The translations under genes were made by a program, and so were the position numbers. From Dokdonia pacifica (GTDB lineage: Bacteria > Bacteroidota > Bacteroidia > Flavobacteriales > Flavobacteriaceae), in NCBI RefSeq assembly GCF_900188275.1, contig NZ_FZNY01000004.1, positions 1 through 64,000 on the forward strand: DNA of 64,000 nt, read 5' to 3'. Position 1 is the stretch's first letter. Every line of letters begins with the position of its first letter. Shown here piece by piece: positions 8,903-18,041 of the stretch. The notes below the pieces were generated by a model. It worked only from the letters and a program-made list of their open reading frames with translations. It searched no databases and was not told where the DNA came from.

Positions 8903-9382
8903 ATGAATATGCGTCTTTTGTCTTTAGCTCTTTGTATGCTTATAGCATCCTGCTCAAGATGGGAGACCAAAAAAATTACTACTGAAGATTTCTTAAGTCA
9001 AGAGCAATATATCATAGATATTACTAATGTAGATACCTATCCTATTTTTAATACCTGTGATGAACTCTCTGAGAGCGCAGCTCTAAAAAAATGCTTTGAA
9101 GACCAAGTAACAAGTACATTGTATCAAGAGCTTAGCAATCATACTATTGTAGTACAAGAATCTATAAACGATACTGTTTGGCTAGACTTAATTGTGAATG
9201 AAACAGGAAAATTCTGTTTGGATAGTATTCATCTTAAACCTATGATTCGCAAAGAAATTCCTGAATTGAATGCGTGGATTCATGATGCTATACAAGTAAT
9301 GCCAAAACCTGAGCCAGCTATAAAACGAGGAATATTAGTAAAAACTCGATTTAAAGTACCTATTGTCTTAAAGGTAGATTAA
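8903..9382 (+). CDS. Small lipoprotein with degenerate TonB-like fold
   Basis: The 159-residue protein has a lipobox (IASC, Cys near residue 17) and so is predicted to be membrane-anchored. The rest aligns by eye with the TonB-like ends of the two M56 proteins: a FNTC motif with a second Cys 12 residues on (matching the YPGC...KKC pair), a LIVNETGKFCLDS strand pair where others read FKIDKNGNV, a VMPKPEPA turn matching LPKMIPGE, and a final TRFKVPIVL strand. It closes the blaI operon. Function unknown; it could bind the same ligand or partner as the sensor domains. Confidence 0.55.
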   Translation: MNMRLLSLALCMLIASCSRWETKKITTEDFLSQEQYIIDITNVDTYPIFNTCDELSESAALKKCFEDQVTSTLYQELSNHTIVVQESINDTVWLDLIVNETGKFCLDSIHLKPMIRKEIPELNAWIHDAIQVMPKPEPAIKRGILVKTRFKVPIVLKVD

Positions 9383-9384
9383 TA

Positions 9385-10266
9385 CTATAGTACAAACTTA
9401 TATCCAATAGTAAGATCAACAGGGAACTCCCCATTATCATCTATAATAAAAGAATACGCATCATTATAGTTAAGAGATAAATACCCTTTTCCTAGTTTAA
9501 TATCAGCACCAAGGCCAAAAATAACAGGCCCCTGTAAATTTGAACCAGACGAATCATCTACAGCGATAAGCCCTAACGTATCATCATCTATTTCTTCAGA
9601 TCTTTTTGCCGATGTAAAAGTAACGAGCTTTGTGTTGAGGTATATCTGATAGATAGGGGTTTTTATAAACTTAAAACGATGGTTGATAGAAAATTGAGCA
9701 GCACTATAGTCAAATTCATCACTTGATAAGGTCTGTTTGTATTGAAAAACAATAGCATGACTTGGAAGTGCGGTCGCATCATACAACTCAAAGTCAATTC
9801 CAAATTGCGTATTTGAAGTGTTGTCGGGATTATCTACAAAAACACTATTAGTGATTCCTACAAATCCACCCAGGCGATACTCCATATTTGTAAGAAAACT
9901 GTTCTCTTCATAAGAAGCATCTACTGCTTTATTATAGGCATTAAAAAAACGACGCAAACTCGCTAAGGTTAATTTCACCTTATCGGTATTCATCGTTACA
10001 TCGCCTGTAAGTTCTTGTAGCTGTTTTTTATACTCTTCCTGATATTTTTTACCCTCTTTGGTATTGGTTAATTCTGTAATCGTTGTTCCCTTTTTGGCAA
10101 AGTAACGATACTCTTGATTAACGATATTCCAGAGTAGTGTAATAGGGCCTTCTACATCAGTTTTAAGCTCATAAGATTGATTGTTTACAGAGTAGGTATC
10201 TGTTTGCGCGGTAATCGTTGAAAGACCCAATAGGAGTCCACAACAAAGTAGTGTAAAGCGTTTCAT
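9385..10266 (-). CDS. Secreted protein of unknown function, probable beta-barrel
   Basis: The ORF is open from 10296, but I choose the Met at 10266 because it begins a standard signal peptide (MKRFTLLCCGLLLGLSTITAQ); the 10 residues before it would spoil it. The mature part (about 270 residues) has helices with Lys-rich turns first (ITELTNTKEGKKYQEEYKKQ), then alternating strands such as YRLGGFVGITNSVFV and GLGADIKLGKGYLSLNYNDAYSF, ending in GYKFVL. That fits an outer membrane or periplasmic barrel. The final aromatic-plus-Leu is consistent with a barrel. No family recognised. Confidence 0.6.
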   Translation of the reverse strand: MKRFTLLCCGLLLGLSTITAQTDTYSVNNQSYELKTDVEGPITLLWNIVNQEYRYFAKKGTTITELTNTKEGKKYQEEYKKQLQELTGDVTMNTDKVKLTLASLRRFFNAYNKAVDASYEENSFLTNMEYRLGGFVGITNSVFVDNPDNTSNTQFGIDFELYDATALPSHAIVFQYKQTLSSDEFDYSAAQFSINHRFKFIKTPIYQIYLNTKLVTFTSAKRSEEIDDDTLGLIAVDDSSGSNLQGPVIFGLGADIKLGKGYLSLNYNDAYSFIIDDNGEFPVDLTIGYKFVL

Positions 10267-10312
10267 TAAAAAAGATTTGGATTTTAAAGGTAACAAAAAT
10301 TCTTATTAGTGA

Positions 10313-10454
10313 AACCCAATGTTGAGAAGTCTATAAGACGCGCTCCATATTGTGAGTTGAACTAATCCCGCTAAATGGCGGGATCTTCTTTATTTTTTAG
10401 AATAACCCAATGTTGAGAAGTCTATAAGACGCACTCCATATCGTGAGTTGAACT
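10313..10454. repeat. Two 51-bp direct repeats flanking a hairpin
   Basis: The segments 10313-10363 and 10404-10454 are nearly identical; both begin AACCCAATGTTGAGAAGTCT and end GTGAGTTGAACT, with only a few differences. Between them ATCCCGC (10365-10371) pairs with GCGGGAT (10378-10384), followed by a T-rich stretch. The flanking genes both run on the minus strand. I see no third copy in the window. Confidence 0.75.
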
Positions 10455-10494
10455 CCTCTGGTTTTTTCTAGCAATGTATACGATTTAATAGCTT

Positions 10495-11634
10495 TCATCT
10501 CTTAAAATACCTGCCTTTCCAAGTAAATCCTCCTTTTAAAGAAATCAGGGCAATGTAAGAACTTATAAAAGGGTACCATAACGCACAGAGAGGGTACCAT
10601 AACAATAATTTTTGCTTATTAAAAAATCGTGAAGCTTGTATCAGTAAAATAAAATCAGCTACTATTTTTATGAAGAGTAATATTAAAAACGGTAATGAAT
10701 GTGTATACGCTTTCGCGAAAGCAAAAACAACACCTACCACAAAGGTCAGATTAGACGCTAAAATAAGCACTCCGATGCCTTTTGTCAATGTTTTGGTATA
10801 TCCCGTAGACTTGGCCGCCCAACGTTTTCGTTGCGTTATATAGGATGACCAACGCTCTTGAAATGTCGTTGTAACAATAGCTTGTGGCGACTTGAGATAA
10901 TGAATCTGATTTGGAAATGTTTTTGTAAACTTTTCTAATAGAAAATGATCATCACCACTAGCAATATGAGTATTCCCTTGAAAACCGTTTACCTCTATAA
11001 AACTAGCTTTTTCATAAGCCAAATGCGCTCCATTACATAAAAATGCCTGCTGATTACCAAAACCACCTATCGTAGCCCCAGCAAGACTTAGTGTGTCCAT
11101 CTGCTCAAAAACGTTCAAAAATGTAGAAGAATGTACCGGTAATGTAACAGGACCCGCCACTAGCTTTGCGTTAGTATGCTCTATAAAAGAATCTAACTCA
11201 CGAAGCCATAAAGTTGGCACCATACAATCGGCATCTGTCGTTACAATCCAAGAATAATTTGTGACCGCTATAGCAGTTTGAATGGCATCTTTTTTAGGAG
11301 AATTAGAAGTACGTATACTGTTTAAAATCTTGATGTTTTTTTGAGAATGCTTTTTGATATACAACTCGATACAAGTAACCGACGCATCATCAGAATTATC
11401 ATTAACCAATAAGATTTCATACAAAAATGCAGGGTAGTCTAATTGCCTAATACTATCAAGTAACCTAGGGAGATTCTTTTCCTCATTTCGAAAAGGGATA
11501 ATTATGGAAAATCCTTGTTTAGGAATATTTGCTGAAGAAGTAAAAAGAGGCACTTTCTTATACCCATACGATAACCAAAGGATAAAAAACACATACCCAA
11601 TAATGATAGCATACATGCAGATAAGTACCATCAT
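10495..11634 (-). CDS. Family 2 glycosyltransferase with membrane C-terminus
   Basis: The 379-residue protein has an N-terminal membrane helix and a GT-A domain: FSIIIPFRNEEKNLPRLLDS near residue 42, LLVNDNSDD, TTDADC (metal-binding DxD-type), GDDHFL and QRKRW, the QxxRW-like acceptor motif of processive GT2 enzymes. C-terminal helices follow. A palindromic repeat copy encodes FAFAKAY in the membrane part. It overlaps the upstream flippase-like gene by 4 bases, so the two are coupled; together they may build or move an envelope glycolipid. The sugar is unknown. Confidence 0.85.
   Translation of the reverse strand: MMVLICMYAIIIGYVFFILWLSYGYKKVPLFTSSANIPKQGFSIIIPFRNEEKNLPRLLDSIRQLDYPAFLYEILLVNDNSDDASVTCIELYIKKHSQKNIKILNSIRTSNSPKKDAIQTAIAVTNYSWIVTTDADCMVPTLWLRELDSFIEHTNAKLVAGPVTLPVHSSTFLNVFEQMDTLSLAGATIGGFGNQQAFLCNGAHLAYEKASFIEVNGFQGNTHIASGDDHFLLEKFTKTFPNQIHYLKSPQAIVTTTFQERWSSYITQRKRWAAKSTGYTKTLTKGIGVLILASNLTFVVGVVFAFAKAYTHSLPFLILLFIKIVADFILLIQASRFFNKQKLLLWYPLCALWYPFISSYIALISLKGGFTWKGRYFKR
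10703..10722. repeat. Palindromic repeat, copy 3 (inside GT2 gene, AFAKA frame)
   Basis: TATACGCTTTCGCGAAAGC is read on the minus strand as AFAKAY, in the hydrophobic C-terminal part of the glycosyltransferase. Confidence 0.85.
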
Positions 11635-12608
11635 ATAGACATCGTTTTTTGAGTACTTAAAGAGGTGTCTGTAAGTATAAAATAACTCCCTGGAATTATA
11701 GGAAGTACCATGTTAAAAAACCACATGATACATGTGATGCTCACGATGGTAATTTCTGGTGCATCAATCCACGAAAATACCGCAACAGCTACGCCCGTTT
11801 TAAGGACCACGTCAAAGAGTTGAAGCATCGGTATGATAGAACTTAAAACGTACATAGTAGCAATAAGCCCCATCGCAAGGATATAAGAAACATCCACTTG
11901 AAATAGTACTAATAAAAAGTAAAACTGATGTGCAAATATGAGATAGCGAGCAAACGAAAAAAACAATGCTTTGTGCTTATTAGAAGAAGCAATGGTTTTC
12001 ATAAAATCACGTATACGTTGCCAAGAATACCCTTTGATACTCCAATGGATATGATGTAAAAGTTTAGGAGTGCCATAAAACAAAACGATGAGTACGAGTA
12101 CTAAGATGAGGTAATAACCTATAAATGCAGGAAATAAATAATAACTACAAATCCCAATGCCCAAAACTCCAAAAACAGTCGTAGCAAGCATTTGATACCC
12201 ATTTCCTAATAAGGTCAAAAACAGCGTCTTTTTACGTAATGGAGCAGGAAAAAATAATGCTTTAGCTCCATATTCTCCAATTTTGGCAGGAGTAATCAGC
12301 GATACGATATGCGCTTTTAATGATTGTAAAAGACTTTCTTTTGTAGAAATAGGACTGCAATGTTTTGCTAATGTTTTCCATTTATAAACTTCGAACAGCC
12401 AATTGAGAATAGATAGTAATAGTAATATTGCTATATTGCTATATGTAAATAATGTATTAACATTGCTTTTAAAAACTTCTAAAATTGTAGTCGTATCACG
12501 TGTCACACGTTGCCACACAAAAAGGAGCACCATAGCCAAAATCAAAATTTTGATACTATAGCCTAGGAATTGTGTAGCTTTGTGGGAGTAGCCTCGCATA
12601 ACAAACAA
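11631..12608 (-). CDS. LPG synthase TM-region (UPF0104/flippase-like) membrane protein
   Basis: The 325-residue protein has about eight membrane helices. The pattern fits the lysylphosphatidylglycerol synthase transmembrane family (PF03706): LNWLFEVYKWKTL near residue 65, then SLKAHIVSLITPAKIGEYGAKALFF, and later helices. Such proteins lack the aminoacyl-transferase domain and are thought to move lipids or glycans. Start may be Met1 or Met4 (12599). It is divergent from ruvC with only 27 bases between starts, and its end overlaps the GT2 start by ATGA. Confidence 0.75.
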   Translation of the reverse strand: MFVMRGYSHKATQFLGYSIKILILAMVLLFVWQRVTRDTTTILEVFKSNVNTLFTYSNIAILLLLSILNWLFEVYKWKTLAKHCSPISTKESLLQSLKAHIVSLITPAKIGEYGAKALFFPAPLRKKTLFLTLLGNGYQMLATTVFGVLGIGICSYYLFPAFIGYYLILVLVLIVLFYGTPKLLHHIHWSIKGYSWQRIRDFMKTIASSNKHKALFFSFARYLIFAHQFYFLLVLFQVDVSYILAMGLIATMYVLSSIIPMLQLFDVVLKTGVAVAVFSWIDAPEITIVSITCIMWFFNMVLPIIPGSYFILTDTSLSTQKTMSI

Positions 12609-12635
12609 AGTAACGAATAAAACATATAATTCCTT

Positions 12636-13190
12636 TTGAAAGAAGAAAGAATCATATTAGGTATTGATCCAGGAACCACTATCATGGGATTTGGCTTGAT
12701 CAAAGTAGTAGGTAAAAAAATGGAGTTTTTACAACTTAATGAACTCTTACTTTCAAAATACAAAGATCCTTATATAAAGTTAAAACTCATTTTTGAGCGC
12801 ACGGTCGAACTTATAGACACCTATCATCCGGATGAAATTGCCATTGAAGCACCTTTCTTTGGAAAAAATGTACAGAGTATGCTTAAGTTAGGACGCGCGC
12901 AAGGAGTTGCGATGGCAGCAGGATTAAGCCGTGAAGTTCCCATTACAGAATATCTCCCTAAAAAAATTAAAATGGCCATTACAGGGAATGGAAATGCCAG
13001 TAAGGAACAGGTTGCAAAAATGCTACAATCCCTCTTAAAGATTAAAGAACTTCCCAAAAATCTAGATAGTACCGATGGACTTGCCGCCGCGGTATGTCAT
13101 TTTTATAATTCTGGAAAAATAGAAACGGGAAAGCATTATACAGGATGGGAAGCCTTTGTAAAACAAAATGAGAAACGGGTGAAAAAGTAA
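12636..13190 (+). CDS. ruvC: Crossover junction endodeoxyribonuclease RuvC
   Basis: This 184-residue protein resolves Holliday junctions in recombination repair. The four catalytic acids are present: D11 in GIDPGT, E71 in IEAPFF, and D144/D147 in DSTDGLAAAVCH. ASKEQV lies near 121-126 as usual. The chosen start is TTG at 12636; it puts the first catalytic Asp at residue 11, close to its usual place, and no in-frame ATG is nearby. RuvA and RuvB are not in the window. It is followed after 4 bases by the DUF3667 gene. Confidence 0.93.
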   Translation: MKEERIILGIDPGTTIMGFGLIKVVGKKMEFLQLNELLLSKYKDPYIKLKLIFERTVELIDTYHPDEIAIEAPFFGKNVQSMLKLGRAQGVAMAAGLSREVPITEYLPKKIKMAITGNGNASKEQVAKMLQSLLKIKELPKNLDSTDGLAAAVCHFYNSGKIETGKHYTGWEAFVKQNEKRVKK

Positions 13191-13194
13191 TCTT

Positions 13195-13941
13195 ATGGAG
13201 AAAGATGCTCATAATACGGTATGTAAAAACTGTAACACAGCTGTTTTAGGAAATTTCTGTGCCCATTGCGGACAAAGTACAAGTGTCACTAAGATTACAT
13301 TAAGAGATACTTTTCAGGATTTTTTAAATAGTATTTTTTCTGTTAATGCACCATTGCTGGTCACTTTAAAGTTATCTTTTCTTAATCCAGGAAAATTATA
13401 CCGTGAGTTTTTAAGCGGAAAACGAAAAACATATTATAAACCAGTTCCCTTTTTTATACTCACGACCATTGTATTAATACTCATGCGTATTGTTGTAAAC
13501 TATGATCCTTTTCAAGAAGTCGCAAATAATGGTCTTGATAATCCTAGTTTTGAACGTATGATTGCTACCGCAAAATTTATGTCAAAAAACATTAATAATT
13601 TCTTACTGTTTTTTGTGATTTCATTGAGTCTGTCATTAAAATTGTTTTTTTCAAAATCATATACGCTCGCAGAATATCTGGCTATTTCTTTTTACGCGGT
13701 AGGTATTTATACTTTGTTGGCAACACTAGGCCTTTTCTTAAATAAATTTATAGCGTACACGCTTCAATATGTTCCATTTCTTATAATGGGTATCTATTTG
13801 ATATATGCATTGAATTCGCTTTTCCCTCAGAAGAAAATAAAAGTCACAATAAAAACATTGTTGCTATATCCAATGGCTCTTTTTATCTATATAGTGTTAG
13901 GATTTGGAGTATCATTTTTAATTATTTCATTTAAAAATTAA
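13195..13941 (+). CDS. DUF3667 domain membrane protein
   Basis: The 248-residue protein starts with a zinc ribbon (C10, C13, C22, C25: CKNCN...CAHCGQ), then the DUF3667 signature (TLRDTFQDFLNSIF, LKLSFLNPGKLYREFLSGKRKTYYKP), then four or five membrane helices. The family is common in Bacteroidota and of unknown role. The stop TAA abuts the ATG of hemW with no gap, so it is probably cotranscribed with ruvC and hemW. Confidence 0.85.
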   Translation: MEKDAHNTVCKNCNTAVLGNFCAHCGQSTSVTKITLRDTFQDFLNSIFSVNAPLLVTLKLSFLNPGKLYREFLSGKRKTYYKPVPFFILTTIVLILMRIVVNYDPFQEVANNGLDNPSFERMIATAKFMSKNINNFLLFFVISLSLSLKLFFSKSYTLAEYLAISFYAVGIYTLLATLGLFLNKFIAYTLQYVPFLIMGIYLIYALNSLFPQKKIKVTIKTLLLYPMALFIYIVLGFGVSFLIISFKN

Positions 13942-15078
13942 ATGTCTAGCATCTACATCCATATTCCCTTTTGTAAACAAGCCTGTCACTATTGTGACTT
14001 TCACTTTTCTACCTCTATGGGAAAGAAGGAAGCGATGATTACTGCATTAATTCGAGAGCTAGAATTACGCAAAGAAGAGTTCCAGAATGAGACGGTAGAT
14101 TGTATCTATTTTGGAGGGGGAACGCCTTCGGTATTAGAAACGGAAGAAATTAATCTCTTGATTCAAACGGTATATGAAAATTACCAAGTAACAGATGCGC
14201 CAGAGATCACATTAGAAGCAAACCCTGACGACCTTTCGGAAGAAAAGATTGAAGCTTTATATGCATCACCCATCAATCGGTTGAGTATTGGGGTACAATC
14301 TTTTTTTGAAGAAGATTTGAAACTCATGAATCGGGCGCATAATGCCACCGAGGCTATAGATTCTATTACGCTTTCGCGAAAGCGGTTTCAAAACATATCC
14401 CTAGATCTTATTTATGGTATTCCAGAAATGAGTAATGACCGATGGATCAAAAATATAGAACAAGCACTAGATCTAGGAGTTCCACATATTTCTGCATATG
14501 CACTCACTGTCGAACCAAAAACAGCACTAGAAAATTTTATTAAAAAAGGAATCATTCCCCCAGTAGAAGATGAGGTAGCACAAGAGCATCATGCTATTCT
14601 TGTAGAGCGATTGGAAGCAGAAGGATATCATAATTATGAGTTTAGCAATTTTGGGAAACCCAATTTTTTCTCCCGTAATAATACAGCCTATTGGGAAGGA
14701 AAAAGCTATATAGGTATTGGTCCCGGAGCGCATAGTTATAACGGAAAGCGCCGAGCTTGGAACATTAGTAATAATCCAAAGTATATCAAAGCGATTGAGA
14801 AAGATGAGTTGCCCCAAGATGTAGAAGCACTCACAACTACAGATCAGTATAATGAGTATGTGATGACACGATTACGGACGCAAGATGGTGTTTCATTAAA
14901 AGAAGTAGCGATGCTATTTGGATCAAAAATGCATGCCTACTTACTCCAACAAGCCCAAACACATATTGAAAATCATTTTCTATTTTTAGAAGAAGATCGC
15001 TTGTACGTTACTAAAAAAGGAAAGTTTCTGAGCGATGGCATTGCAAGTGATTTATTTATGCTGAACTTGAGTTCGTGA
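13942..15078 (+). CDS. hemW: Radical SAM heme chaperone HemW
   Basis: The 378-residue protein has the HemW form of the radical SAM motif, C11-x3-C15-x2-C18 followed by F20, GGGTPS near residue 56, and the C-terminal HemN/HemW region. HemW loads heme onto respiratory proteins; it is often misannotated as coproporphyrinogen oxidase, but the CxxxCxxCxF form with no further Cys favours the chaperone. A palindromic repeat copy encodes TLSRKRFQ near residue 145, in a loop of the barrel domain. Confidence 0.88.
   Translation: MSSIYIHIPFCKQACHYCDFHFSTSMGKKEAMITALIRELELRKEEFQNETVDCIYFGGGTPSVLETEEINLLIQTVYENYQVTDAPEITLEANPDDLSEEKIEALYASPINRLSIGVQSFFEEDLKLMNRAHNATEAIDSITLSRKRFQNISLDLIYGIPEMSNDRWIKNIEQALDLGVPHISAYALTVEPKTALENFIKKGIIPPVEDEVAQEHHAILVERLEAEGYHNYEFSNFGKPNFFSRNNTAYWEGKSYIGIGPGAHSYNGKRRAWNISNNPKYIKAIEKDELPQDVEALTTTDQYNEYVMTRLRTQDGVSLKEVAMLFGSKMHAYLLQQAQTHIENHFLFLEEDRLYVTKKGKFLSDGIASDLFMLNLSS
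14368..14384. repeat. Palindromic repeat, copy 4 (inside hemW, LSRK frame)
   Basis: ACGCTTTCGCGAAAGCG is read as T-L-S-R-K-R in HemW. Confidence 0.85.
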
Positions 15079-15221
15079 TTTTTGTTACAGAAAGGTATTT
15101 TGCTTTCTAAATATATTGCAGAATGAGTACGTATTTAATTATATTTTAAAAACGTAATCCAATACCTTGTAACATTCTTTATCTTTAAAGACATATAGGT
15201 ATACATATATAAAATCATCAC

Positions 15222-15965
15222 GTGAAAGCTACCATCCATCACAAAAACCAAACACTTTCAATTGACTTATCACAACCTATAGATATTTCTATTCCGTTAA
15301 GTGATACAGAAAACCCATTAGCTTGGTATTTAGAAAAACCCGAAATCACACCTGTACGATCGGAAGATTGGGTAGGAAAAGTAAGTGAAGGAGGCGATGT
15401 CAATTTTAATACTATCACATTCAACCCACATGCACATGGTACACATACCGAATGTGTAGGGCATATTACAGAAAAAGTATACAGTATTAATAAGCATCTT
15501 ACACAATTCTTTTTTACAGCCGAATTGATCACAGTAGCTGCAGAGCCAAGAGGTGAGGACTTTGTGATTTCAAAAAAACAATTGCAATACGACCTCAAAG
15601 GAAAAAACCCAGAAGCATTGGTGATTAGAACGATTCCGAATATAGACGAGAAAAAAACAAAAAACTGGTCACATACCAATTGGACCTATATTGAAGAAGA
15701 AGCCATGGTATTTTTACGAAGATTGGGAGTAAAACACCTTTTGGTAGATGTACCTAGTGTAGATCGTGAAAAAGATGAAGGCGAGTTGAAAGCGCATAAA
15801 GCCTTTTGGAATCTAGAGGGCAACATACGAATGGACGCCACCATTACAGAAATGATTTATGTACCCCATCAAATAGCCGATGGACGATATATCTTAAATC
15901 TGCAAATTGCTCCCTTTGAAAATGATGCAACACCCAGTAAACCTATTTTGTATAAAATAGAATGA
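15222..15965 (+). CDS. Cyclase family protein (kynurenine formamidase-like)
   Basis: The 247-residue protein is of the PF04199 fold. The metal-binding motif reads HAHGTHTE (residues 70-77) with a further His at 81; the usual form is HxGTHxD, so Glu replaces Asp. Family members hydrolyse N-formylkynurenine or act as lactonases and isatin hydrolases. The start is GTG at 15222; no ATG fits the N-terminus. No tryptophan-degradation genes are nearby, so the substrate stays open. It stands alone between hemW and a convergent lipoprotein gene. Confidence 0.8.
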   Translation: MKATIHHKNQTLSIDLSQPIDISIPLSDTENPLAWYLEKPEITPVRSEDWVGKVSEGGDVNFNTITFNPHAHGTHTECVGHITEKVYSINKHLTQFFFTAELITVAAEPRGEDFVISKKQLQYDLKGKNPEALVIRTIPNIDEKKTKNWSHTNWTYIEEEAMVFLRRLGVKHLLVDVPSVDREKDEGELKAHKAFWNLEGNIRMDATITEMIYVPHQIADGRYILNLQIAPFENDATPSKPILYKIE

Positions 15966-15976
15966 TTTATTAAATA

Positions 15977-16005
15977 GTAAACCCTCCAATCACTGAAGGG
16001 TTTAC
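15977..16005. terminator. Hairpin between convergent genes, possible bidirectional terminator
   Basis: GTAAACCCT (15977-15985) pairs perfectly with AGGGTTTAC (15997-16005) across an 11-base loop. T-runs are weak on both sides. From 16006 to 16146 I see no gene. Confidence 0.5.
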
Positions 16006-16146
16006 AATATCTACCAAGAGTAATTTCTAATTCCCTTGCTGATTAATACAAAAATTCATCTTGATTCTCTGAGTGAGAAATCAAATTTAATTGGCTGTTC
16101 TTAAACAATCAATACAAATTATTTAAGAACAGTTATATTTTTATAG

Positions 16147-16749
16147 TTATTTCTTCAATTGCCAGACATTCCCCTTTTTTTCTAAAAAAATTAGACTTCC
16201 AAATGTATTGTCCTTAAAAGCATAAGTTGTAGTCATAAAAATAACTCCCTGATTTCTTTTTTCATTAGTATATAAATCACTTAGTTTTATAATTACACTT
16301 GATGGGTCACGAAAAAAACTTCTGTATTTAATCCTATCATTTTTCAATTCTTGTACTTTGGAATTTGTAATATTTTTAAAATTGAAATCTCTACAATTTG
16401 ATTTTAAAAATTGACCGCTAACAGGCATTCTCTTTTTATAAATTTTGTTCAAACTATCATAGTTATCTTTAAAAGAGAAAAAGCTATTGGGTTCAAAAGT
16501 TTCATCCAATAGGTATACTAATAAGGGAGACAAGCTATCAGGTCTCTTATTTAATCTGTAAGGTTCTTTTCCTAACTTAAATTCATCTGGTGTAGGTATA
16601 ATATTTAATCTATGATCTATTTTATTTTTATTAAAAGTATTACAGATTAAATTATCTGAAAATAAAATTTCATTTGTTTGATTTTTACATCCAATAATCA
16701 GATTAATTAATGCTATTAAAAAAAGAACTTTGGTCACTATGCCATTCAT
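16147..16749 (-). CDS. Lipoprotein of unknown function, paralog of the next gene
   Basis: The 200-residue protein has a lipobox LIIGC (Cys near residue 21). By eye it aligns with the frameshifted neighbour over its length: IDHRLNIIPTPDEF against DDRKLTIPSPKDL, NCRDFNFKNITNSKVQELKN against NIDNMVFKNLSNTKIETFKN, and a final KKGNVWQLKK against KLNVWYLDKV. The two are tandem duplicates with 4 bases between them. No known family recognised. The Trp near the end of a strand repeated in both suggests a small beta-rich domain. Confidence 0.65.
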   Translation of the reverse strand: MNGIVTKVLFLIALINLIIGCKNQTNEILFSDNLICNTFNKNKIDHRLNIIPTPDEFKLGKEPYRLNKRPDSLSPLLVYLLDETFEPNSFFSFKDNYDSLNKIYKKRMPVSGQFLKSNCRDFNFKNITNSKVQELKNDRIKYRSFFRDPSSVIIKLSDLYTNEKRNQGVIFMTTTYAFKDNTFGSLIFLEKKGNVWQLKK

Positions 16750-16753
16750 TTGT

Positions 16754-17394
16754 TTATGATATCGCTACTACTTTAACCTTATCTAGATACCACACATTTA
16801 GTTTTTGCTTTAAAATACAGATATAAGATTGCCCACAAAGCTTTCCACAATTATATGTGGCTTTAAAAACTATCAATTTTTTACTTGGGGAATAAAATAA
16901 ATTTTCAATATGTAATGATCCGCCTAGATAATATTGTTTTTTAGCTTCTTCTTCGTTAAAATTTTTAAAAGTCTCAATTTTTGTATTTGAAAGATTTTTG
17001 AAAACCATATTATCTATGTTCAAATTGCATGACTTTTTGACTCTTAAAGATGTTTCTTTTAGATAGATATTATCAATATTATTGATATCGATTTTTACAT
17101 CAGATGGAACAGAAAAAATATTAATAGTATCATTAATTAAAAATAATATTGGTCGATCATCAATAATTAAATCTCTTTTTTTACTGTACCTTCTTTTAAA
17201 TCTTTAGGGGAAGGGATCGTTAATTTTCTATCGTCTCTGGTCGTTTCTTTTATTAAATCTTCAATCGGGAAATTAAATTCATTGCAAAAAGAAGAAGGCT
17301 CACTTTTTTGCTCACAAGAACAAAAAAGTGAAGCTACTATTATTAAATAAACTGCCATTTTTTTAATCATCACAAGTGGTTTCATGGTTGTCAT
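16754..17394 (-). pseudogene. Lipoprotein paralog with -1 frameshift at an A7 run
   Basis: The 5' part (17394 to 17167) encodes a lipoprotein start (FCSC lipobox) that stops after EGTVKKEI. If one A is added to the A7 run (minus strand, complement of T at 17176-17182) the frame continues with no stop as KKRDLIIDDRPILFLIND... straight into the 3' reading frame that ends at 16754. The joined product would be about 213 residues and aligns along its length with the 200-residue paralog. The choices are a true pseudogene, a sequencing error in a homopolymer, phase variation by slippage, or programmed frameshifting. The intact 3' half with no other damage argues against old decay. Confidence 0.75.
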
Positions 17395-17477
17395 TATAGA
17401 GAGGTAGAGTTCATAAACTCTCTCATCACTGAAGTGTTTATCGTTTTTTACCTCTTATTTTTAGTATACAGTAATAG

Positions 17478-18041
17478 TCAGTTTCTTTTCTCAAATTTAA
17501 AACTGTTATTTCCATAAACTATTAGATTAACACCTCCGTTAATATTAAAAACTTCCTCTACAAAATTCTTATCATCAATTATGACATTTCCTTGCGCATC
17601 TTCTACATATAATGGATTTTTTTTAGGAAATGTCTCTAAAACAAGATTACCTATCAATTTTTTACTCTTTTCTGAGAACTTTAAAGGTATATTAAGATCA
17701 GAATAAATTAGAATAAGTTTAGTTTCTACATAGGTGTAAAAAAGAGGGAATAAATGATCTTTATCCAGATTATCGTATCTATGGTAATTATCAACTAATC
17801 GATAAATTGACATGATCTCGTCTGATTTTGCACTATTATTTTTATAGGTTAGGCGTAGTTGAATATAGCCATTCTCATTAAAGAATGTCTTTTTATTTTT
17901 AGTCTCATTTATAAATTGAATGATAGCTTTATGAAGTGTTGTTCCTTGAAGATTAACCTCATTAATGTCTATCTGTTGCGCATAACTAAACCCAGAATAA
18001 AGGAAGCAGATATATAAAAAAGTTATAGAAAGTCTTGTCAT
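17478..18041 (-). CDS. Secreted protein of unknown function
   Basis: The 187-residue protein has a clear signal peptide (residues 1-21, ending SYAQQ). The mature part is mixed helix and strand with no motif I recognise; a segment LFYTYVETKLILIYSDLNIPLKF may be amphipathic. Its ATG overlaps the stop of the upstream 678-residue gene by one base (TAATG at 18039-18043 on the minus strand), so it is translated with it and probably works with it, perhaps as a chaperone, immunity or accessory factor. Confidence 0.6.
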   Translation of the reverse strand: MTRLSITFLYICFLYSGFSYAQQIDINEVNLQGTTLHKAIIQFINETKNKKTFFNENGYIQLRLTYKNNSAKSDEIMSIYRLVDNYHRYDNLDKDHLFPLFYTYVETKLILIYSDLNIPLKFSEKSKKLIGNLVLETFPKKNPLYVEDAQGNVIIDDKNFVEEVFNINGGVNLIVYGNNSFKFEKRN

